Shown one piece after another: positions 57,410-64,000 of a stretch of DNA of 64,000 nucleotides. The notes beneath the pieces were generated by a model that had not been told where the DNA came from, searched no databases, and was given only the letters and a program-made list of their open reading frames with translations. Both the position numbers and the translations under genes were made by a program. The DNA is taken from the NCBI GenBank assembly GCA_017979445.1, contig CM030717.1, forward strand, positions 18,029,288 to 18,093,287, written 5' to 3'. The first letter of the stretch is position 1. Each line of letters opens with the position of its first letter. The stretch comes from Akebia trifoliata. Lineage: Eukaryota; Streptophyta; Magnoliopsida; Ranunculales; Lardizabalaceae.

Positions 57410-57835
57410 TGTTAAAAAAGTCATAGTTTTATTATGTATTTTATTCTTATATTTTGTTGGGGATAAGATTTGAACTCAAGACCCTTTGAGTGTTATTTGT
57501 AAAGTGTAGAAATTTCCTTAATTATTGAAACATAAAATAAAAATGTTTTTTCCTTTCTTGTATAAGTTGAAAGTCAAAGATTCTTTTAATTTTTTTGTTT
57601 GTGAGAATTGGAGAGACAACTCTTCCAAATTTTAGTCTCATATTAGATAAATATAAGAGTGATGCTTACCTAATAAAGAATCCTACTCTCTCTCTTACTT
57701 GAATGTGTATGAGAAAGAGAGTGGGCCTCGTGCACACATGGGTTCTCGATACCATGGGACTGCAGCCTATTGTGTTTGGGGCCAACCCGTCGAAAAATCT
57801 TAATGCGTATATGCGCATGTGATACGTGTGCATGT
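57410..57835 (+). repeat. 5' LTR of copia element L, truncated
   Basis: Begins TGTTAAAAAAGTCATAGTTTTA and matches 62170-62540 block by block ('tattttgttggggata', 'gtgggcctcgtgca', 'accatgggactgcag'). Similarity stops near 57835. The second half of the LTR, the primer site and the gag start have been replaced or deleted. The candidate left target duplication is ggtat (57405-57409), not confirmed on the right. Confidence 0.75.
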
Positions 57836-58079
57836 TGTTCTTCCTTGAAGCCTAAAATATTTTATTGCTTCTAAAGGGAGAAAAATCAATAAAAACGAAT
57901 CCCAACCTGCAAAACTGGAACAAAGTAGATGAGATTTGTAGATATTACATTTTATCTTGTCTTGTAAACAACTTGTATGACATTTACTGTGCGTATGAGA
58001 CATTTAGATAATTGTGGGGGGGTTTAGAGAAAAAATATGTAACTTAAAATGCAGGGGTTAAAAATTATGTAGTAAAAAT
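57836..58079 (+). other. junction region of element L
   Basis: Sequence between the truncated LTR and the first readable gag. There is no primer-binding site and no gene. Confidence 0.35.
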
Positions 58080-58600
58080 ATTTTTAGAGTTTGTAATAGT
58101 TGTTGGAAAATCTATTATGGATCAAGTGAATGAATTTTAGAATATTGTTCAAAAATTAACCTATAAAGACATTAAATTGCCTGAAAAATTTGTAATATCG
58201 TCCCTTATCAAGAAATTCCATAAAATTGGAATGAATACAATACCAACTTGAGACAGAAAAAGAAAAATAAGTCACTCGAAGATCTTATTATTCGCATTAA
58301 CATAGAAAACACGAGTAGAATGAGAAAAAAAAATGGTAAGGTGAAACGGTTTGTCACCAAAGCCAATCTTGTAGAAGAAGACTCTCAACCATCTAGGTTC
58401 AAGTCTAAAAAGGTTTTCAAAAAAGAGGGACCAAGGACAAAGAACACTATTGGCTTCAAGAAGCTAAAAGACAGTTGTTTTGTATATGGTAAACCTGGTC
58501 ATCATGCAGTTAAGTATAGATTCAAGAAAACCAAGGAAAAATAAAAAAGGAACCATGTGAATCTAGCATAAATAAATGGTGACACGATAGTTGCAGTTCT
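58080..58600 (+). pseudogene. Element L: copia gag C-terminus
   Basis: The gag remnant includes IDQVNEF- and LPEKFVISSLIKKF-like text, then an open frame (58248-58544) of basic composition (KKKNKSLEDLIIRI, KANLVEE, FKSKKVFKKEGP) ending in the zinc knuckle region CFVYGKPGHHAVKYR. Two of the three expected cysteines are Tyr, the result expected from G-to-A changes in TGT/TGC codons. Confidence 0.75.
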
Positions 58601-58615
58601 CTCAAAATTCAGTAT

Positions 58616-58972
58616 GTGAAAAACTCTAAGGAGTGGATTGTTGATACTGGTGCTACGAGACACGTATGTGGAAACAGGGAGATATTTACCTCCTACAATC
58701 CTATGGGAGACAAAGTGGTCAATTTAGGAGATTTGAGGACAACTCAGGTTGTTGAAAAAGGCAAAGTGATCATTAAGCTTACTTTTGGAAAGATGCTAGC
58801 ATTCACAGACAATCTACATGTTCCCGCCATTAGAAGAAATCTCGTATTTGGGTCTCTTTTAAACAAAATTGGAATAAAACTTGTGTTTCAATCAAACAAA
58901 CTTATATTAACTAAAAATGGGGTATTTCTAGGAAAAAGGTATTATAATGGGGGTTTGTACTCAATAATGTGA
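58616..58972 (+). pseudogene. Element L: copia protease
   Basis: Open frame with EWIVDTGATRHVCGN (active site DTGA) at about residues 6-20, then VNLGDLRTTQVVEKGKVIIKLTFGK, LHVPAIRRNLVFGSLLNKIG and a GGLYSIM end. The order and spacing match a copia aspartic protease. It would be part of a single gag-pol frame in an intact element. Confidence 0.85.
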
Positions 58973-60010
58973 ATGAAAATGCACCCTCTTATACTTATCT
59001 TATTGAGTCAATTTCTTTATAGCATGCTAGACTAGATCACACTAGTGTAAGAAAATTAAAGAAGTTGAAGAACTTAGGTATTTTACCCAATCTAAAAATT
59101 AAGGAATTTGATAAATGTGAAATTTGTGTAGAATCAAAATTTACACATAAACCACACATTATAGTATATCAAGAACTTCTTAATCTTACTCATAGTAATC
59201 TTGAAGATTTTAAAAATCTTGAGTCTATAGGAGGTAAAAGGTATTACATTACTTTTATAGATAATTATTCTAGATTTACAAGAGTCTATCTTCTTAGAAG
59301 TAAAAATGAAGCATAAGATATGTTTTTAAAATATAAAATGAAGTAGAGAATCAATTAGATAGGAAGATTAAGAGACTAAGATCTCATAGAGTAGGAGAAT
59401 ATGATTTTAATATCCTTAGTCAGTTTTGTGAACAAAATGACATTATACATGAAGTCATACTCACCTGAATAAAATGGAATAGCAGAAATAAAGAATAAAT
59501 CTCTTAAGGAAATGTTAAATACATTACTTATAAACTTTGTATTGCCTAATAACAAGTGAGGAAAGGCTATTTTGACTGTATGTCACATTAATAATAAAAT
59601 TTCTCATAAGAAATTAATAAAAATTCCTTATGAGCTTTGGAAAGGCTATGCATTTAACTTAGATTACCTACAAGTGTGGGGGTGTCTATGTAAGGTAGGA
59701 CTCACAAAAATAAAAAAGAGGAAGATAGGACTTAAAATAGTTGATTGTATATTTTTAGGATACTCTGAAAATAATACTTCATATATATGCTTAACCTTAA
59801 GATTTAATGAAGATAATGTTGATAGTAATGTCATCATTGAAGTCAGGGATGATAAATTTTTTGAGGATATTTTCCCAATGAAGGTTAAAACTTCTTTAAG
59901 CTTTAATGACAAAAAAAATTTGGTAAAAGAAGGTAAAACACCAATTCTTAAATAAATAGATCTTAGTGAGGTTGTAGAATATGTAAAACATAAAAGGAAT
60001 AAAATAGTTA
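58973..60010 (+). pseudogene. Element L: copia integrase
   Basis: Pre-integrase at about 59020-59150 with ARLDHTSVRKLKKLKNLGI and CEICVESKFTHKPH (zinc site). Core: GGKRYYITFIDNYSRFTRVYLLRSKNEA at 59230-59316 (first Asp in FIDN). A broken section follows with EYDFNILSQFCEQNDIIHE and a stop where the PQQNGVAE-type segment should be. The last part is open at 59572-59955 (YELWKGYAFNLDYLQVWGCLCKV, CIFLGYSENNTSYICL). Several stops and frameshifts are present. Confidence 0.85.
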
Positions 60011-60083
60011 GAAAAGAAACCAATCTAGGAGGTTATTTCTATATTTTTTTTACTGGATGATGATCCATTTTATCTTATCAAGA

Positions 60084-60945
60084 AACGATGACATCCCTTG
60101 ATGTTGATTTTTGGAAAGAAACTATTAACAGTGAATTAGAGTCAATCATGTTAAACCATTCTTGAAAATTAGTGGAGTTAACTAAAGATACCAAACTTAT
60201 TGGATGGAAATGGGTATTTAAAAAAAATTAAGATCACATGGATCAATAGATAAGTTTAAAGCGAGGTTGGTTGCCCAAGGCTTTAAATAGAAGGAAGGGA
60301 TAATTTACTTTGACACGAACTCTCCAATCACTAAGATAGCTCTTGTTAGAGTTTTAGTAGCCTTAGCTTCGATTTACAAACTAATTGTTCATCAAATGAA
60401 TGTCAAAGTGACATTTTTAAATTGTGATTTAGAAGAAAAAATTTATATAGAACAACTCGAAGGGTTTGTGATTCCTGGCCAAGAGAACAAAGTATGTAGG
60501 CTAGTAAAGTCCTTATATGGACCAAAATAAGCACCTAAATAATGGCACGAGAAGTTTGATTTTATGCTAAAGTTTAGTGGATATATTTTCAATAATTGTG
60601 ATAGGTGCATGTATAAAAAAATTAGTGGCAAAATTGGTGTAACCATTTGCTTGTACGTAAATGATATGTTAATTTTGGGAATAAATCTGAAAATAGTTGA
60701 TGAAACTAAATCTTTCCTAAATTTAAAATTTGAAATGAAAGATTTGAGAGGTCATGTTAGGGATTAAAATAACTAGGAAAGATTTAGGATTTGTATTATC
60801 TCAAAGCTATCATGTAGAAAAAGTTTTAAAGAAGTTTGGGAATTTTGAGAGTGTATTATTTTAACTCATTTAGATCTGAAAATGAAGTTAAAAAACATAA
60901 CGGTGATAGTATGTCATAAAAGGAATATTTTAAGATTATAGGCAA
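60084..60945 (+). pseudogene. Element L: copia reverse transcriptase
   Basis: Starts DVDFWKETINSELESIM, then IGWKWVFKK, a damaged section, VRVLVALASIYKLIVHQMNVKVTFLNCDLEEKIYIEQLEGFV, CRLVKSLYGPK with stops in the following residues, WHEKFDFML and the active-site region CLYVNDMLILG. The usual copia motif is YVDD, so the first catalytic Asp is Asn here and the enzyme would be inactive even without the stops. Confidence 0.85.
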
Positions 60946-61575
60946 TTTGATGTATATAATGAACTGTACTCATCCAGATATAGCCTTTGCTGTGGGGGTG
61001 TTATGTAGGTTCACTAGTAATTTTAGTAGAGACCATTCAACAATATTAGTAAGAGTTCTCAAATATTTGAGAGGAACTATGGACATAGGCTTATATTTTA
61101 GTGAAAGTCAAAATATGTTAGAAAGGTACAATAATGCGAACTGGATCTTACAATCTAATGAATCCAAGTTCACTAGTAATTATATTTCCATACTAAGTGG
61201 AGGAGTTGTCTATTGAAAATCATCCAAATAGACATGTATGGCTAAATCTACAATGGAATGAGAGTTCATTGTATTAGAGATAGTTGGAACTAAAGTTGAA
61301 TGATTGAGAAACCTATTAATAGGCATTCTTTTATGGGAGAAACCAATGCCATCATATTTATTCATTGTGATAGTCAGGCTGTTATAGTTAAGACTAAAAA
61401 AACATATAGATACATGCATCTTATGCATAATATGGTTAGGCAACTAGTAAAGGATGGAGTGATTGCTATTGACTTTGTGAGGTTAGAAAGTAACTTAGCA
61501 AATCCATTAACAAAACTACTAACTAAAGGGTTGGTGAGTAAATCATCTAGGGGAATGGGACTAATGCCTATGTAA
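60946..61575 (+). pseudogene. Element L: copia RNase H and pol C-terminus
   Basis: Frame 60947-61216: MMYIMNCTHPDIAFAVGVLCRFTSNFSRDH, VLKYLRGTMDIGLYF, and WILQSNESKFTSNYISILSGG. Stops follow, then 61300-61575 with IHCDSQAVIV, YRYMHLMHNMVRQLVKDGVIAIDFVRLESNLANPLTK and SRGMGLMPM, a typical copia pol terminus. The natural stop is TAA at 61573-61575. Confidence 0.88.
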
Positions 61576-62169
61576 ATAATTAGTCTATGATGGAAACCTA
61601 ATTTACATGAATGGAGATCCCAAGAAGTAGATTCAATACGTAATAAGAAGTCACTCATTAAAATAATTGGTGAAACACTATTAAAAATGAGTTAACAAAC
61701 ACTTTTTCCCTTTCCTATGTTGTTAAATAGTGCTTATCTATGATGAGTTAAGGATGAACAAAAATTCTTAATAAGGTTCATAACCTTCTTGGGTGGTGTG
61801 TAAAAGTCATAAGACACATTTGATGGACTTACCTATGTGATTGTGGGAGTGGGGTTGTTTCCTATGAATACTATGGGCAAGTATTCTAGAGTATTCATGA
61901 AAAGATCAAGATTTGACACATGACCAAAAAGAGTCAAACCATAAGAACATGATTAGTCCTAGAAAGAAAGATATGTATGATATAATAGTTAACTTACACT
62001 AAAAGGGAAAAGGGTTAAGTAACCTAGTTACACCAAGTCCCTAGAAGTTTTGTCTATCAATACTAGGTATCGATTAAATCCAAAAGATATTGACATTAGA
62101 TATTTGGTATTTCATCTTCTACGAGTAACATTTTATTTTTTTTCCTTTAACAATGAATCTATGAGGGAT
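61576..62169 (+). other. Element L: 3' non-coding region
   Basis: 594 bases between the pol stop and the 3' LTR without a gene. The purine-rich 'atctatgagggat' (62157-62169) directly before the LTR is a likely polypurine tract. Confidence 0.6.
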
Positions 62170-62740
62170 TGTTGAAAAATTAATAGTTTTATTATGTATT
62201 TTATTCTCATGTTTTGTTGGGGAGACAAGGTTTGAACTGAAAACCTCTTGACATTTTTCTCTTTTTCGTATAAGTTCAAAGTCAAAGATTCTCTTAGCTT
62301 TCTTGTTTATCAGAATTATAGAGACAACTCTATCAAATTTTAATCCCATATCAAATCAATACAAAACTGGTACTCACCTAATAAAGGATCCCACTATCTC
62401 ATTTGCTTGAATGTGGATGAAAAAGAAAGTGGGCCTCGTGCATATATGGGGGCCCAAGGCACCATGGGACTGCAGTTCATTATGTTTGAGGCCAACATAT
62501 CGAAAAATTTTAACGCTTGTGTGCGCACGTAACACGCGCACAAGAGGGTGCAAATCTCTAATTTAAGCCTCATGTGAGTACGCGTGAAAGACCCACTTTT
62601 GTTAAAATTTTAACTTCATTCCATTTTAACCGTTGATTCATTTTACTACAAGATCCATTACTTCATTCCATCTTAACCATTGATATAACTAACCGTTAGA
62701 ATTAATGTAATGATAAAAAAATGTGTCATTTAAGGCCCAA

Positions 62741-62774
<34 letters not shown>

Positions 62775-63004
62775 AATCCATTAAGCCTTTGGGTTTCTCT
62801 ATATTATTTGGATTTCTATTATATTAGAAAAGTATGCCCTAACGGTCAGAACATAGAAAATAACTTTTTAATCTCTCTCTTCTTCTCCTTTGTTCTAGTT
62901 ACTCTAAATCTCTTGTTGCTCATACTAGAGATCGAGTTCGTTGTAAACTTGCTACTTTCAAGTGCACAACTAGCAGAATCGTGACTGTTTAATCTTGAAA
63001 ACCA
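62170..63004 (+). repeat. LTR at the 3' end of copia element L
   Basis: Begins TGTTGAAAAATTAATAGTTTTA and matches the 5' LTR up to about 62540. Only this copy keeps the second half, which includes a (CT)n run at 62743-62772. The right end is placed at 63004 because a primer-site-like sequence follows at 63005. Confidence 0.6.
62743..62772 (+). repeat. (CT)n microsatellite
   Basis: About 30 bases of uninterrupted CT within the 3' LTR of element L. Confidence 0.9.
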
Positions 63005-63016
63005 ACTATCAGAGCC
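63005..63016 (+). other. primer-site-like sequence after the L LTR
   Basis: 'actatcagagcc' keeps TATCAGAGCC of the copia tRNA-iMet primer site (TGGTATCAGAGC). Such a site is expected after a 5' LTR, not after a 3' LTR. Confidence 0.4.
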
Positions 63017-64000
63017 TTTTAAATTGTGGATATCATCCTAAAGGGACACAAATTTGACTTTAAGGACAACAACTCTTCCGTGCCTCAGTCATATCAAAAT
63101 CGATAAGTTATTTCCAATCTTCACTTTTTATAATCTATTTTTTGGATTTAGAATATTTGTTTCAAGATCATAGAATATCTCCAACAAGTATTGAACCAAC
63201 ACAATAGTTTTGTGTTACCAAGTCTCCACATCTCTCATTGCCAATGAGACTAGTCAGAACAAATTAAGGACATTATCATTCTTTCATAGCCTACACTTGC
63301 ATAAAAATCTTGAGGGTCATGAATTCAGAAGGGGATCACTTCCTTAACCACAAAAAGACACATGCTTGGGATCAAAGCTCTCTCCTTGAGGTCTTCTTTC
63401 AGCTAGTGAACTCCTTTTTGCATCTTTTTGTCACTTACCTCTTATGCTAATCTCTTTTTTTGTCTCTCATTGATATAACGATAATTGAATAACCATTGAC
63501 TTGGTTTAAGCATAAACAACGACTACCCTTCACAATTCCATACTTGACGCTATGCACTTAGCCTTGTACAATCTCACACACCAAGTTAATGACATGGCAT
63601 GCAAAGTTTCTCTAAGTAAATTTAATATTGATATGAACAAGAAAAGCAAATATTGATATATGACTATTTGATTGATTTTTTCTTTGAATTATGTATAACT
63701 CTTTCCATTTTACTTGGATCACATGTCATGTTCACTCAATTCTGTTTGTGAAAAAAATAAAATAAGAAAGATCTTATTCAAAAAAGAATCATTAGCAATC
63801 ATGATGAACAATGATCAAATTGTATTCAACATTACACTCTAAAAGAGAGTGAAATAATAAGTTTGCGAAATTATCATCCTTTCATACCCCACTTGAATAA
63901 TAAAGACCTTGTCGGTCATTTAGTAGATGATCATTTCTTTAATACAAAAGGCACAATGTGAAAAAATGCCAAATTTGACAGACCAAGGGGTTGAATTAGT
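63017..64000. other. unassigned right end
   Basis: AT-rich with no supported gene. Two segments of about 90 bases (63272-63362 and 63870-63958) are diverged direct repeats ('attatcattctttcatagcc' versus 'attatcatcctttcatacc'). It may be the leader of a second L-type copia copy, since it follows a primer-site-like sequence, but no gag is visible. Confidence 0.35.

Noticed and set aside
62721..62984. 87-codon plus-strand ORF beginning after the CT microsatellite
   Set aside because: Low-complexity Ser/Leu start within the LTR of element L and no domain.

Overview
This is eukaryotic plant nuclear DNA. It is AT-rich, has no operon-like gene packing, and is almost entirely LTR retrotransposon sequence of plant Ty3/gypsy and Ty1/copia types. 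I found no convincing host gene, tRNA, rRNA or CRISPR array. The lineages suggest a flowering plant; the species cannot be named from this window. All boundaries and similarities below come from reading the sequence by eye.

The dominant family is Ogre/Tat-like Ty3/gypsy, mostly on the minus strand. Its LTR reads TGTAGACACCCC...GGGCGCTTTCA on the minus strand, so on the plus strand copies begin TGAAAGCGCCCTCGATCC and end GGGGTGTCTACA. The LTR is followed by a primer-binding site (TGGCGACTCCACTGGGGA type, tRNA-Arg-like), a long non-coding leader, an extra ORF1, gag, protease, a G-patch-like segment, RT, RNase H and integrase. Then comes a tandem-repeat-bearing 3' region and a polypurine tract. 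I label the copies A to E. A (33423-49681) is a whole copy with a matching 5-bp target duplication. B is an internally deleted older copy that hosts A. C is a 3' end split by a solo LTR. D and E are 5' ends in the left part of the window.

Layout by position. 1-2181: leader and 5' LTR of D, which continues off the left edge. 2182-11640: leader and 5' LTR of E, interrupted at 2891-7811 by H, a small non-autonomous LTR element with a tRNA-Asp-type primer site. 11684-14585: G, a decayed plus-strand Ty3/gypsy pol. 15378-18122: M, a GC-richer and well-preserved chromovirus fragment whose RT-integrase part is inverted relative to its integrase tail, chromodomain and 3' LTR. 19312-23235: F, a SIRE/Maximus-like copia 5' half, cut by C. 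23236-27565: C. 27566-54001: B with A nested inside. 54002-55054: a probable LTR fragment (K). 55055-57409: unassigned. 57410-63016: L, a decayed copia element. 63017-64000: unassigned.

The elements are stacked and can be partly ordered by target-site duplications: A into B, H into E, D into E, a solo LTR into C, and C into F. Coding capacity is broken nearly everywhere. Many inferred in-frame stops and lost catalytic residues fit C-to-T (or complementary G-to-A) changes, as expected for long-methylated plant transposons. The most notable structure is that copies A, B and C carry three unrelated tandem-repeat arrays (34, about 55 and 77 bp) at the same place between integrase and the 3' LTR. 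Their 5' leaders also contain copy-specific segments. I see no evidence for a new kind of biological system beyond these retrotransposon features.
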